Source of the DNA: Xenococcus sp. MO_188.B8
GTDB lineage: Bacteria; Cyanobacteriota; Cyanobacteriia; Cyanobacteriales; Xenococcaceae
Length of the DNA stretch: 64,000 nt
Reading direction: 5' to 3'
NCBI GenBank assembly: GCA_030065615.1
Contig: JASJDR010000006.1
Location: 1 to 64,000 of the forward strand
Shown: piece after piece, positions 55,347-64,000 of the stretch
Position numbering within the stretch: the first letter of the stretch is position 1
Layout: the number at the start of each line of letters is the position of its first letter
Notes under the pieces: generated by a model
What the model was told of the DNA's origin: nothing
What the model saw: only the letters and a program-made list of their open reading frames with translations
Database searches by the model: none
Made by a program: the position numbers and the translations under genes

Positions 55347-57566
55347 ATGAGATACTCTCTTGTCCGACAACATTCTGAAGAAGACTGTGGTGCAGCCTGT
55401 CTAGCCACGGTCGCCAAACACTACGGTCGTACCTTTGCCCTGTCTCGCGTCCGCGAAGCCGTTGGGACTGGAGCAAGGGGCACTACCCTGTTAGGTTTAA
55501 GTCGGGGTGCTGATGCCCTTGGATTCCATGCCCGTCAGGTGAGAGCTACTGCGCAAGTAATTGACCGACTCAACGAAGCCCCTCTGCCAGCGATCATTCA
55601 CTGGAAAGGGAACCACTGGGTCGTTTTATACGGGAAACAGCGGAAAAAATATGTCATTGCCGATCCCGGGATTGGCATTCGCTACCTGAATCGTCAAGAA
55701 TTAATCAGTGGTTGGGGCAATGGCGTTATGTTGCTCTTACTACCAGACGACAGTCGTTTTTACCAACAACTAAACGATCAAGTAGGAGGTTTTGGTCGTT
55801 ACCTGGCAAGGGTTTGGCCCTATCGCTGGCTGCTAGCCCAAGCCATTGCGATTAACATTGCCATTGGGCTGCTCTCTCTGGCCTCTCCTTTAATGATGCA
55901 ACTACTCACCGATGACGTGCTGGTGCGGGGGGATACCCAACTCCTCACTACAGTAGCGATCGCAGTTATCACGATGAACCTGTTTCGAAGTGCGGTGGGT
56001 TTAGTTCAGTCTCACCTAATCGGTCATTTTGGTCAGCGTTTGCAATTGGGGTTGATCCTCGAATACGGACACAAACTTTTGTCCTTACCTCTAGAATACT
56101 TTGAAGGACGGCGCAGTGGAGAAGTAGTTAGTCGGATTGCTGATGTCAATGCCATCAATGCCCTGGTTTCTCAAGTTGTCCTGGGATTACCTAGCCAATT
56201 TTTTATCGCCCTAGTTTCCTTGGGCTTCATGCTGTTTTACAGTTGGCAACTAACCATAGCATCCTTGGCAGCTTTTGTCATTGTCACAGTGGTTAACCTC
56301 TTGTTTCTGCCTGCTTTGCGCGCTAAAACCCGTAATATGATCGTTCTCGGGACAGAAAACCAAGGTTTTTTGGTGGAAACTTTTCGCGGGGTCCAAGTAC
56401 TCAAAACCACCCAAGCTACCCCTCAAGCTTGGCAAGAGTATCAGAGCAATTATGGTCGCTTAGCTAATCTGGGTTGGAGTACGATGAAACTGGGGCTTTA
56501 TAGTAGTACCCTCACAGGCATCCTTTCTAGTTTCACCAGTATTAGCTTACTCTGGCTAGGCAGTTACCTAGTGATTAATGGCACGTTAAGCATCGGTCAG
56601 TTGCTAGCTTATAACGGCATGAGTGGCAACTTTCTCGGCTTTTTGGGGGCAGCAATCGGTTTAATAGACGAGTTTATTACGGCACAAATCGTGATTCAAC
56701 GCTTAACAGAAGTAATCGATGCCACTTCCGAAGATGAAAATGACTTTCAAAAACCTTGGGCGGCAATTCCTGAATCTGCTGATATCATCTGTACTAACCT
56801 CAACTTTCATCACGCCGGCAGAATCGATCTCCTGGAGAATTTTTCCCTCACTATACCTGGAGGTCAAGTTACTGCTCTGATTGGCAAATCTGGTTGTGGC
56901 AAAAGCACTCTGGCCAAACTGATTGCTGGTTTATATTCTGTCCAGTCTGGCAATATCCGCTATGGTTCCTACAATCAGCAAGACCTCTCCCTCGAATGCC
57001 TGCGACAAGAGGTCATGCTAGTGCCTCAAGAACCCCATTTTTGGAGTCGCTCGATTATTGATAACTTCCGCTTTAGTTATCCCCAAGTTACCTTTGAGCG
57101 CATTGTTGAGGCTTGTCAGATAGCTGGGGCTGATGAGTTTATCAGCGAACTGCCTGACAAATATCAAACAGTGTTAGGGGAATTTGGCGCCAATCTTTCT
57201 GGGGGTCAAAAACAGCGATTGGCGATCGCTAGATCCCTGGTCACCGAGCCACCGATCTTAATTTTAGATGAATCTACTAGCTCTCTCGATCCCGTCAGTG
57301 AAGCGCAAGTATTAGATAATCTATTGTCACAGCGACAGCAACAAACCACAATCTTGATTAGCCATCGCCCTCAAGTTATTGGACGCGCAGATTGGATTGT
57401 GATGCTGGACAAAGGGCAATTAAAAATTCAAGGCACTCCCGAACAGTTACGCTCCGTTCCTGGCGAGCATTTAGACTTCCTAGATAGCATTATTCCATCG
57501 AGAAAGAGTTTGCCAGTCAAATCCTGCGACTTGCATCCTAACGGTGGCTCTCCCGCCAGCATTTGA
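55347..57566 (+). CDS. Peptidase-containing ABC exporter (C39, bacteriocin/double-glycine type)
   Basis: 739 residues. The N-terminal C39 protease has the catalytic Cys14 in E-E-D-C-G-A-A-C-L-A, the His in G-N-H-W-V-V-L-Y and the Asp in I-A-D-P-G-I-G. Six membrane helices follow (about 150-440), then a nucleotide-binding domain (Walker A G-K-S-G-C-G-K-S-T, signature L-S-G-G-Q-K-Q-R-L, Walker B I-L-I-L-D-E-S-T). Such proteins cut a leader after Gly-Gly and export the rest. The HlyD-type adaptor begins 20 bp downstream, and a candidate substrate with a G-G leader is at 59695. Confidence 0.95.
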   Translation: MRYSLVRQHSEEDCGAACLATVAKHYGRTFALSRVREAVGTGARGTTLLGLSRGADALGFHARQVRATAQVIDRLNEAPLPAIIHWKGNHWVVLYGKQRKKYVIADPGIGIRYLNRQELISGWGNGVMLLLLPDDSRFYQQLNDQVGGFGRYLARVWPYRWLLAQAIAINIAIGLLSLASPLMMQLLTDDVLVRGDTQLLTTVAIAVITMNLFRSAVGLVQSHLIGHFGQRLQLGLILEYGHKLLSLPLEYFEGRRSGEVVSRIADVNAINALVSQVVLGLPSQFFIALVSLGFMLFYSWQLTIASLAAFVIVTVVNLLFLPALRAKTRNMIVLGTENQGFLVETFRGVQVLKTTQATPQAWQEYQSNYGRLANLGWSTMKLGLYSSTLTGILSSFTSISLLWLGSYLVINGTLSIGQLLAYNGMSGNFLGFLGAAIGLIDEFITAQIVIQRLTEVIDATSEDENDFQKPWAAIPESADIICTNLNFHHAGRIDLLENFSLTIPGGQVTALIGKSGCGKSTLAKLIAGLYSVQSGNIRYGSYNQQDLSLECLRQEVMLVPQEPHFWSRSIIDNFRFSYPQVTFERIVEACQIAGADEFISELPDKYQTVLGEFGANLSGGQKQRLAIARSLVTEPPILILDESTSSLDPVSEAQVLDNLLSQRQQQTTILISHRPQVIGRADWIVMLDKGQLKIQGTPEQLRSVPGEHLDFLDSIIPSRKSLPVKSCDLHPNGGSPASI

Positions 57567-57586
57567 ATCTTGTTTCATTTTGAAGA

Positions 57587-59116
57587 GTGAATTGCTCCCC
57601 AATCATCATGCTCGATCGCTCTAAATCAGATTTTCTTCCCCAAGTTCAAGTTAATGAATTTTTGCCACCCATTAGTCGTTGGCTTAATTTTGGTGGGCTG
57701 ATTATCGTTGCTATTGTAGGGTTAGCCATTCCTCTAGCTTCCGTGACTAAATATAAAGTCACTGTCAGAGCCCAGGCCAACGTCCGTCCAGCTGGAGAAT
57801 TGCGACTGGTTCAGGCTGCTACAGAAGGCCCGATTATGCAGGTCTTAGTTGAAGAGAATCAACTAGTCACAAAAGGAGATATCATTGCTACTATTGATGA
57901 TTCTCGACTGCAAACTCAAAAAAGTCAACAGCAAAACAACATCGGGCAAGCCCGATTACAAATAGTGCAAATTAATGCCCAAATTACTGCTGTCAATAAT
58001 CAGATTTTAGCTGAAACTGACCGAATTGACCGCGCTGTTACTTCTGCTGAAGCTGAATTAGACCGCCGTGAGCGCGAATATCAAGATAAGCTGGTTACTA
58101 CCGTCGCTGATGTCGAAGAAGCCGAGGCCAATTTCAGACAAACCGAAGAAGAATTGCAAGAAGCTGGAGCACAGTTAAAGTCTGCCCAAGCCAACTTAAG
58201 GTCAATTAAAGCTGCTTTAAACGCAGCTCGCTCGAAACGCGATCGCTATCGTCCCATCGCCGAACTAGGAGCTTTGTCTCAAGATCAATTTGAAGAAGCA
58301 GAATTAGATGTCCAACAACAAGAACAAGCAGTGGCAGCACAAAAAGCAACAGTTGAAGCGCAACACCAGACCATTGAAAGGTTACAACAAGGAGTTAAGG
58401 CAGCAGTTGCTAGGTTAAAACGGGTTCAAGCTAGTCTCAATCCCAGTTATGCTGAAGTTGCGATCGCGCGATCGCGGATTGCCCAAGAACGAGCTAGTGG
58501 TCAAGTTAGCCTCGCCACCTTAAATAAAGAAAGGGAAGCTTTACTTCAGCAACGGATTGAGATCAATAAACAATTAGAACGAGACATTCGCGAACTCCAA
58601 CAAGTAGAAATCGATCTCGGGAAAACTACAATTACTGCTACGGCAAACGGTATTATTTCCGAGCTTGCTTTACGCAATCCTGGGCAAACTGTGCGTCCGG
58701 GAGAAGAAATTGCTCAAATTGTTCCTAGTAATGCTCCCTTGGAGGTAAAGGCAGCAGTTTCCCCAGGGGATATTGGCAAAGTAGAAACAGGTCAAAAGGT
58801 TCAAATGCGCGTCTCTGCTTGTCCTTATCCAGATTACGGTACTCTCTCTGGTGTGGTCAGTCAAATCGCGGAAGATACCACTAAACCTCAACAAAATAAT
58901 GGTACTGCAAATTTATTTACTCCTTCTGGCCAGAAGGGAAATCCAGTTAATGCTTTCTACGAGGTAACAATAAAGCCAGAAACCCTGACTCTAGATCGAG
59001 GCAAACATCAATGTGAAATCCAATTAGGAATGGATGGTAGAGCCGATATTATTACCAAAGAAGAAACTTTACTGCAATTTATGCTCAGGAAAGCCAAGTT
59101 GATCGCAGATTTTTAA
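57587..59116 (+). CDS. HlyD family membrane-fusion protein
   Basis: 509 residues from GTG 57587; ATG 57608 is an alternative start. One N-terminal membrane helix (L-I-I-V-A-I-V-G-L-A-I-P-L-A), then a biotinyl-lipoyl-like half (A-T-E-G-P-I-M-Q-V-L-V-E-E-N-Q-L-V-T-K-G-D), a long coiled coil (about 100-345) and the second lipoyl half plus beta-barrel (T-A-T-A-N-G-I-I-S-E-L). It bridges the inner-membrane ABC exporter to an outer-membrane TolC-like channel, which is not encoded here. It is co-transcribed with the C39 exporter. Confidence 0.93.
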   Translation: MNCSPIIMLDRSKSDFLPQVQVNEFLPPISRWLNFGGLIIVAIVGLAIPLASVTKYKVTVRAQANVRPAGELRLVQAATEGPIMQVLVEENQLVTKGDIIATIDDSRLQTQKSQQQNNIGQARLQIVQINAQITAVNNQILAETDRIDRAVTSAEAELDRREREYQDKLVTTVADVEEAEANFRQTEEELQEAGAQLKSAQANLRSIKAALNAARSKRDRYRPIAELGALSQDQFEEAELDVQQQEQAVAAQKATVEAQHQTIERLQQGVKAAVARLKRVQASLNPSYAEVAIARSRIAQERASGQVSLATLNKEREALLQQRIEINKQLERDIRELQQVEIDLGKTTITATANGIISELALRNPGQTVRPGEEIAQIVPSNAPLEVKAAVSPGDIGKVETGQKVQMRVSACPYPDYGTLSGVVSQIAEDTTKPQQNNGTANLFTPSGQKGNPVNAFYEVTIKPETLTLDRGKHQCEIQLGMDGRADIITKEETLLQFMLRKAKLIADF

Positions 59117-59694
59117 TTCTCAAACTAAATTATTTATTTCTATTAATCAGATTACATCTCCTAATTTTGCGTCAATTATAAATAATTTATTAACACTAAA
59201 ATATCGATTTATTTACATTAATAATGCATTGTACCTAAAAAAATATAAAAAATAGCAAATAGATTTAAATCAAATAGATATAATAAAGATGGAGGTGATA
59301 AGTAGCAAACTTTTGATAGAAAGTAGCAAGTTAGAAAATCCAGCTAGAAGTAAGATAAGGATTAATCGGGTTGACTAACAAAATTTAATTAGCATCAGAG
59401 ATAGGTTGTTGAACCTTTAACATAAGTCTAGTAGTCACATTACGCCTTATTTTCGAGAGTTTAGAGTAGGGATTAGATTTTAGATACTTTTCAAGATTAG
59501 AGTGTGGAACAATTCCTATCGAATAATTAACGCACCTTGAATCCAATCCTAGCCAATCCGAATTAAACAATATTTACTACAGATTATGGTATTCAGGGCA
59601 ATTGGTCAATCGCCCTTAGAGAATCAAGTGTCGTATTCTTACTTCAAATTAGTATAAATATTACTTCGGAAGTTTATTTCGAAGGAGGTAAATT
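59117..59694. other. Gap upstream of the double-glycine leader gene
   Basis: About 580 bp of AT-rich DNA with no supported gene; a short minus-strand frame at 59385-59570 has no recognisable product. It ends in a very strong ribosome site, GAAGGAGGTAAATT, right before the ATG at 59695. The spacing suggests that the leader-protein gene has its own promoter. Confidence 0.4.
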
Positions 59695-60051
59695 ATGCTA
59701 GATATTAACAAAATTCCGCAAAATACTTCGGCCAATCAAGACCTTTTCATTGATTTAAATGATGAAAAAGCTGAAAAAATTAGTGGTGGATACGAGGTCT
59801 TCACAATTGGGAACAAAACCCATTACAATGTTGGCTACTCCGTAGATGGTAAATCATGGAAACACAAACCTGGTAAAGTATGGATCTGGACTGCATGGAA
59901 AGGAGGAACTATTAAATTTGATCAAGATGGTCGCTCAGGAGTGATAAGTTACAAAACATACAATCTAGCCAATGGAGGAAAGTATGAATTTCAATATAAT
60001 TTATCAACTCATGGTAATCCATACGATATCGAACTCTATGACATAGGCTAA
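59695..60051 (+). CDS. Double-glycine leader protein, candidate exporter substrate
   Basis: 118 residues. The first 32 form a leader: N-Q-D-L-F-I-D-L-N-D-E-K-A-E-K-I-S-G-G, which has the acidic, amphipathic L-x-x-E-x-x-x-I-x-G-G pattern that C39 proteases recognise and cut after Gly32. The remaining 86 residues (Y-E-V-F-T-I-G-N-K-T onward) hold no Cys, are rich in Trp, Tyr, Lys and Gly, and look like a beta-sandwich (Y-S-V-D-G-K-S-W, G-G-T-I-K-F-D-Q-D-G-R, G-K-Y-E-F-Q-Y). No family recognised. This mature domain is larger than usual for bacteriocins. An excellent ribosome site precedes it. Confidence 0.8.
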   Translation: MLDINKIPQNTSANQDLFIDLNDEKAEKISGGYEVFTIGNKTHYNVGYSVDGKSWKHKPGKVWIWTAWKGGTIKFDQDGRSGVISYKTYNLANGGKYEFQYNLSTHGNPYDIELYDIG

Positions 60052-60752
60052 TGCGTAAATCTGCCATCTTTCTTCGCGCAGGGGTTAGAGAGAGTATTGA
60101 GAATTGCTGAATCAGTAATGCTGTTTCCCAATACTTCTACTCAGGTACTTATGAAGATGGTAGATAAAAGTAAAAGTGAAAGGTACTTGAGTAGGAAGCA
60201 ACTAGGAATATCTTCTGGCATACTGTGTTTTCCAAGGAGCACTTGCGGGCTTAGTTCTTAGTGATAGTGAGGAGTTAATTAGCTATTTCATACTTCTTTG
60301 ACCTAACAGAAAAAGATAAGATGCGTACTTACTAGCCGACTGGAGTATTGCGATAGGGGTATTTTGGTTGATGCAGGGATGAGGCGTAAATATTAATTGT
60401 GTTTTCAGCTCAAAAGTATCAGGGATGCGTCTCTGGAGTTGTTCAAAGGGCTGGCGTTATAAAGCTTTGGTTGGTATAGCTCATCTGATTTCAGGTGAGA
60501 AATATTGGCTTTAAGACTATTTCGATTAGAGTTAACAATGTAGAATCGCCTAAACTACTAGATCGCCGTTTAGACGATGTTTATGGGGAGCGATCAAGAA
60601 CTACCATCAGTTATCAGCAAAATATTACTTAATAAAAATTCACATAGGTTTGTTACTTTGATGAGAAATGTCCAAACCCAGGTATTATATACTATGACTC
60701 ATAACATTTAGTTGTCTGAATTAATTATATTTGGTAAGTAGCAGGAGAAAAA
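60052..60752. other. Non-coding gap between the leader gene and psb30
   Basis: About 700 bp with no supported gene. CTACTCAGGTACTT near 60142 and AGGTACTTGAGTAGG near 60181 form an imperfect inverted repeat. Nothing else was recognised. Confidence 0.4.
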
Positions 60753-60893
60753 ATGGATTTAATAGCAGGTATTTTCAGTGCTTTTGGCAATATTGACTTT
60801 AACGTAATTTTCCAACTAACTTGTGTGGCTCTAATTATGGTTTCGGGCCCTGTGGTGATCTTTCTTTTGGCACTACGAGGCGGAGATTTGTAA
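60753..60893 (+). CDS. psb30: Photosystem II protein Psb30 (Ycf12)
   Basis: 46-residue single-helix membrane protein. The C-terminal 30 residues, N-V-I-F-Q-L-T-C-V-A-L-I-M-V-S-G-P-V-V-I and F-L-L-A-L-R-G-G-D-L, match the Psb30/Ycf12 family; the S-G-P-x-V-I-x-L-L-A-x-R-G/R-G-x-L ending is diagnostic. GCAGGAG lies 6-12 bases upstream of the ATG. Psb30 sits at the photosystem II periphery near cytochrome b559 and PsbJ. A terminator follows, so the gene is monocistronic. Confidence 0.92.
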   Translation: MDLIAGIFSAFGNIDFNVIFQLTCVALIMVSGPVVIFLLALRGGDL

Positions 60894-60928
60894 AGATACA
60901 TTATTATTCTTTAATTTTTTACTGAATT

Positions 60929-60957
60929 TACCCTTCTCAAGCAGGAAGGGTATTTTT
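60929..60957 (+). terminator. Rho-independent terminator after psb30
   Basis: TACCCTTC (60929-60936) and GAAGGGTA (60945-60952) form an 8-bp perfect stem followed by TTTTT. It lies 35 bp after the psb30 stop. Confidence 0.88.
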
Positions 60958-61031
60958 ATGAGCATAATCACAATTCAAGCCAAAAAAACGTTAGTATGGC
61001 TAATTAAAAACCAAAAATAGCAATAATTATC

Positions 61032-61358
61032 GTGTTTGATTTAGAACCTCTGTTTGAATTTTCCCGTAATAACTGCATTGCGATTTGTGCTTTTCTCGTT
61101 CCTGCTAATTTGATAACTACTCTACAAACAATGATCTTGGTCTTCTTGAAACGCCCTCTCTTGACTACTAGCCTATCTGCTGCGATCGCGATAACCTTTG
61201 CTTTGACATTATTTTTCCATGTTGCCACCTGGTTCATTATTGGAGTAGTCACTCCTGTAACCTTTATTTTGGGCGCATTAGGGACTACCTGTATTTTGAT
61301 TAATCTTGCCGCTATTATCTACAGACGAAAACTATATTTAGCAAGGCAATATAGGTAA
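61032..61358 (+). CDS. Small multi-pass membrane protein
   Basis: 108 residues from a GTG start. Two to three membrane helices (I-C-A-F-L-V-P-A-N-L-I-T-T-L-Q-T-M-I-L-V, L-S-A-A-I-A-I-T-F-A-L-T-L-F-F-H-V-A-T-W and P-V-T-F-I-L-G-A-L-G). The C-A-F-L-V-P-A-N-L and H-V-A-T-W-F-I-I-G-V-V-T-P-V-T-F segments look like a conserved cyanobacterial protein of unknown function (recalled, not searched). No enzyme motif. Confidence 0.65.
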   Translation: MFDLEPLFEFSRNNCIAICAFLVPANLITTLQTMILVFLKRPLLTTSLSAAIAITFALTLFFHVATWFIIGVVTPVTFILGALGTTCILINLAAIIYRRKLYLARQYR

Positions 61359-61442
61359 TTAGGGATTTTCTTACCCGTTCATCATCCCCGATCCTATAAG
61401 TTATGACTATAATTGAGTTTCTTGATTCTAGAAAGAGACTGA

Positions 61443-61806
61443 ATGAGCATTAATCGACGACGATTATTAAAGTTATAGCATTGGCTACATCACCGAGTAA
61501 AATCATACTTCAAGTCTGGACTGCTGATGGTCAACCTTTAGATAGCAGAAACTCAATCAGCTTGATTTTTTCACCTTAGATGATGAACCAACTTCAGACA
61601 TCAAAGAACAAATTGCCAACCATATTTCTGAAGTTACCCGTTATTACCAAGGCAAGATTCCCTATTACGATATCATTAACGAAGCCAATAAAATTCCCTG
61701 GGCTAACGAACTCAACTTCAGTACGGAACAATTTTTAGAATTGACTCCCATTGCGGCTAAATCCTCAAAAAAGGGATATCCAGAGAAACAACTTTTTATC
61801 GCCTAA
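61443..61806 (+). pseudogene. Decayed GH10 glycosidase (xylanase-like) with Tat signal
   Basis: It begins M-S-I-N-R-R-R-L-L-K-L (twin-arginine signal start), then a stop; after a frame change I-A-L-A-T-S-P-S-K-I-I-L-Q-V-W-T-A-D-G-Q follows, and after a second shift near 61568 F-F-T-L-D-D-E-P-T-S-D-I-K-E-Q-I-A-N-H. The last part, V-T-R-Y-Y-Q-G-K-I-P-Y-Y-D-I-I-N-E-A, fits the GH10 motif with the acid/base Glu (W-D-V-V-N-E-A in active enzymes). Most of the catalytic barrel is deleted. It is a fossil of an exported endo-beta-glycanase gene. Confidence 0.7.
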
Positions 61807-61909
61807 ATCGTCTGATTCGTCGCTGGAGATCTTTCTGAACTGAGCTTAAGCTCTAAACCGGGGTTAATTTCTCTACTACTTTTTCTACTAAAAGGGAGCA
61901 AATCTATTT

Positions 61910-62635
61910 CTAAATCAATCGATTAAAAAGAGAAACCACACCAAACAAGACCAACAAAGTACCACTTACAGGATTAATCCAACCAGACCAACGACGAAAT
62001 TCTAATAACTTTTTAATTGATGCGGTAAAAGTTCCTGCCAAAACCAAAGGTGCCACGTATCCCAGAGCGTAGGCTAGTAATAAACCAGCACCTAAGAGTA
62101 AATCTTGAGTAGTAGCAACCCAAGCTAACAAAGTCGCTAAAACTGGGGTACTGCAAGGAGAAGCCACCAAACCAAAAGTCAAACCTAATAAATAAGAGCG
62201 GACACCACTAGGTAACTCATCGGTGATCCATTCTGTGGCTCCTAAAGAAGGAAAACGCAGCGGTATTACTTCTAACAAATTTAACCCCATGATGATCGCG
62301 ATCAGGCTCACTATAATGGGTAAACCAAGACCAATTTGCCCGTAAACTTTACCAATCGTTGTGGCAATAATCCCTAAAATAGCGAGGGTGCTGGCTAAAC
62401 CGAGAGCAAACCAACTAGACTGAGTTGCTGCTTGCCATCTTCCCTGAGATTCATAGCCCCCAATGTAACCAATGGTAATCGGCAACATCGAAAGCATACA
62501 GGGAGTAAGACTAGTTAGTAATCCTGCCAAGAAAATAATTCCCATACTAACTAGACTTAAATGGTCTAACTGAGTTGCGACTAAATTATCGGCAAACCTT
62601 TCGATGTAATATAACTGAGTTTCTAAAAATTCCAT
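61910..62635 (-). CDS. ccdA: Cytochrome c biogenesis protein CcdA
   Basis: 241 residues, six membrane helices. The two thiol-transfer Cys lie in S-L-T-P-C-M-L-S-M-L-P and V-A-S-P-C-S-T-P-V-L. CcdA passes electrons from stromal/cytoplasmic thioredoxin to the lumenal CcsX/ResA-type thioredoxin that keeps apocytochrome c reduced for heme attachment. Length is normal. It is divergent from ribBA with a 134-bp gap. Confidence 0.95.
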   Translation of the reverse strand: MEFLETQLYYIERFADNLVATQLDHLSLVSMGIIFLAGLLTSLTPCMLSMLPITIGYIGGYESQGRWQAATQSSWFALGLASTLAILGIIATTIGKVYGQIGLGLPIIVSLIAIIMGLNLLEVIPLRFPSLGATEWITDELPSGVRSYLLGLTFGLVASPCSTPVLATLLAWVATTQDLLLGAGLLLAYALGYVAPLVLAGTFTASIKKLLEFRRWSGWINPVSGTLLVLFGVVSLFNRLI

Positions 62636-62769
62636 TGTTGCAATAAAAGTTTTCCCTTAATGAATTGTAACAAAAGACAATTATTGGCTAATTGGCCTCT
62701 CATTATTTACAGGTCAACTTACGGTAAAATGACACCAGTAATAGCTACAAACAGCATAGCCTTATCTAA

Positions 62770-64000
62770 ATGGGAACTCCGCTTCAAAACGATAATTGTA
62801 TTTTTGATTCTATTGACTCTGCCTTAGCTGATATCAAAGCAGGTCGCTCAATTGTGGTAGTAGATGATGAAAATCGTGAAAATGAGGGTGATTTAATTTG
62901 CGCTGCTCAATTTGCTACTCCCAATATTATTAACTTTATGGCAGTAGAAGCGAGGGGCTTAATCTGTTTAGCAATGACAGGTGAAAGATTGGATGCTCTG
63001 GATTTGCCGTTGATGGTTTCTAACAATACTGATAGCAATCAGACAGCTTTTACTGTGAGTATCGATGCCGCACCTCGGTTGGGAGTTTCTACAGGAATTT
63101 CGGCTGAAGATCGCGCTCGGACTATTCAAGTCGCGATCAACCCCGCTACGGTAGCAGAAGATTTGGTCCGTCCTGGTCATATTTTTCCCCTCAGAGCGAG
63201 AAAAGGGGGAGTACTCAAACGAGCAGGACATACTGAAGCAGCAGTAGATTTGGCTAGACTAGCAGGATTATATCCGGCAGGAGTTATCTGTGAAATTCAG
63301 AATCCTAATGGCTCGATGGCGCGATTGTCTGAGTTGGTCAAATATGCCAGAGAGCATAGCCTGAAGTTGATTAGTATTGCCGATCTAATTGAGTATCGCC
63401 TCAAACACGATCGCTTTGTGTATCGAGAAACTATTTGTCAGTTTCCTAGTCAGTTTGGTAATTTCCAGATTTTTGCCTATCGTAATACTTTAAATGATAC
63501 GGAACATCTGGCTATTGTCAAAGGAGATCCCCAGGAATTTAGCGATCGCGATGTGATGGTGCGGATGCACTCAGAATGCTTAACTGGTGATGCTTTAGGC
63601 TCGATGCGTTGTGACTGCCGGATGCAATTACAAGCTGCTTTAAAAATGATCGAATCTGCTAGTTTGGGAGTAGTGGTTTATCTGCGACAGGAAGGGAGAG
63701 GCATTGGTTTAGTTAATAAGTTAAAAGCCTATTCTCTACAGGATATGGGACTAGATACGGTGGAGGCTAATGAACGTTTAGGTTTTCCTGCTGATTTGCG
63801 CGATTATGGTATGGGAGCCCAAATTCTTAACGATTTAGGGGTTAAGAAAATTCGTTTAATTACTAATAATCCTCGTAAAATTGCCGGGCTGAAAGGTTAT
63901 GGTTTAGAAATAGTAGATCGGGTTCCGTTACTGATCGAAGCTAATGATTATAACTCCGAATATCTAGCAACCAAAGCTAAAAAACTTGGTCATTTATTAT
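62770..64000 (+). CDS. ribBA: Bifunctional DHBP synthase / GTP cyclohydrolase II (3' end outside window)
   Basis: Starts ATG 62770 and is open to the window edge (410 codons visible). The RibB half has V-V-D-D-E-N-R-E-N-E-G-D-L with the catalytic acidic residues; it makes 3,4-dihydroxy-2-butanone 4-phosphate. The RibA half has the zinc-binding Cys set in H-S-E-C-L-T-G-D-A-L-G-S-M-R-C-D-C-R and the R-Q-E-G-R-G-I-G-L motif; it opens the GTP ring. Together they supply both branches of riboflavin synthesis. The N-terminus is a few residues longer than in E. coli RibB. No FMN riboswitch was seen upstream. Confidence 0.96.
   Translation, partial: MGTPLQNDNCIFDSIDSALADIKAGRSIVVVDDENRENEGDLICAAQFATPNIINFMAVEARGLICLAMTGERLDALDLPLMVSNNTDSNQTAFTVSIDAAPRLGVSTGISAEDRARTIQVAINPATVAEDLVRPGHIFPLRARKGGVLKRAGHTEAAVDLARLAGLYPAGVICEIQNPNGSMARLSELVKYAREHSLKLISIADLIEYRLKHDRFVYRETICQFPSQFGNFQIFAYRNTLNDTEHLAIVKGDPQEFSDRDVMVRMHSECLTGDALGSMRCDCRMQLQAALKMIESASLGVVVYLRQEGRGIGLVNKLKAYSLQDMGLDTVEANERLGFPADLRDYGMGAQILNDLGVKKIRLITNNPRKIAGLKGYGLEIVDRVPLLIEANDYNSEYLATKAKKLGHLL

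Noticed and set aside
62636-62769. FMN riboswitch before ribBA
   Set aside because: No conserved RFN element pieces were found in the 134-bp gap.

Overview
This is a 64 kb chromosomal window from a cyanobacterium. Diagnostic genes are photosystem II subunits (psbQ/CyanoQ, psb30/ycf12), a COP23-type protein, the atpD-atpC pair, cyanobacterial G/H-type pilins and several families found only in cyanobacteria. The DNA is AT-rich, is studded with HIP1 octamers (GCGATCGC), and carries heptameric tandem repeats and many GC-rich palindromic repeats. This fits a low-GC unicellular or baeocyte-forming lineage (Pleurocapsa/Stanieria-like). That placement is inference; there is no rRNA to confirm it.

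Layout. 0-7.6 kb: 3' end of an IS200/IS605 tnpB, truncated Uma2 gene, prfB with its programmed +1 frameshift (-), then acpP-fabF, tkt, an M15 peptidase and a lipoprotein (+). 7.8-16.3 kb: accessory region with a CocE/NonD hydrolase carrying an in-frame palindrome, toxin relic, uncharacterised genes, a TIR-FGE gene whose 3' end looks like a diversity-generating retroelement variable region, a repeat-broken cupin gene and an FAD oxidoreductase. 16.3-24.7 kb: CPBP protease-DUF3326 pair, EF-G-like GTPase, AEC transporter, PHP and HAD proteins, a second repeat-broken cupin gene. 25.3-30.5 kb: two tandem paralogues of a Calx-beta/C-type lectin/sugar dehydrogenase protein with a decayed copy between them. 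30.5-37.5 kb: repeat-rich gap, second EF-G paralogue, toxin-antitoxin relics, Uma2, alpha/beta hydrolase, psbQ, rnc. 37.5-46 kb: pilin cluster (-), hisF, a nucleotidyltransferase-phosphomannomutase fusion, an SSB and an alpha/beta hydrolase. 46-54 kb: atpD-atpC, microproteins, icd, Ser/Thr kinase, COP23. 54-60 kb: LivF-type ATPase, then a C39-peptidase ABC exporter, a HlyD adaptor and a protein with a double-glycine leader, which together look like a peptide/protein secretion locus. 60.7-64 kb: psb30, membrane protein, GH10-like pseudogene, ccdA, ribBA (cut by the window end).

The most notable signals are: (1) a 25-bp hairpin repeat nested in HIP1 sites, with stems that change while staying complementary, present as a four-unit array and as single insertions in two genes (one frameshifted, one in frame); (2) larger mosaic GC-rich palindromic elements sharing blocks at four loci; (3) an orphan DGR-like variable region on a TIR-FGE gene; (4) the C39/HlyD exporter with an 86-residue, cysteine-free candidate substrate. 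No rRNA, tRNA or CRISPR array was recognised.
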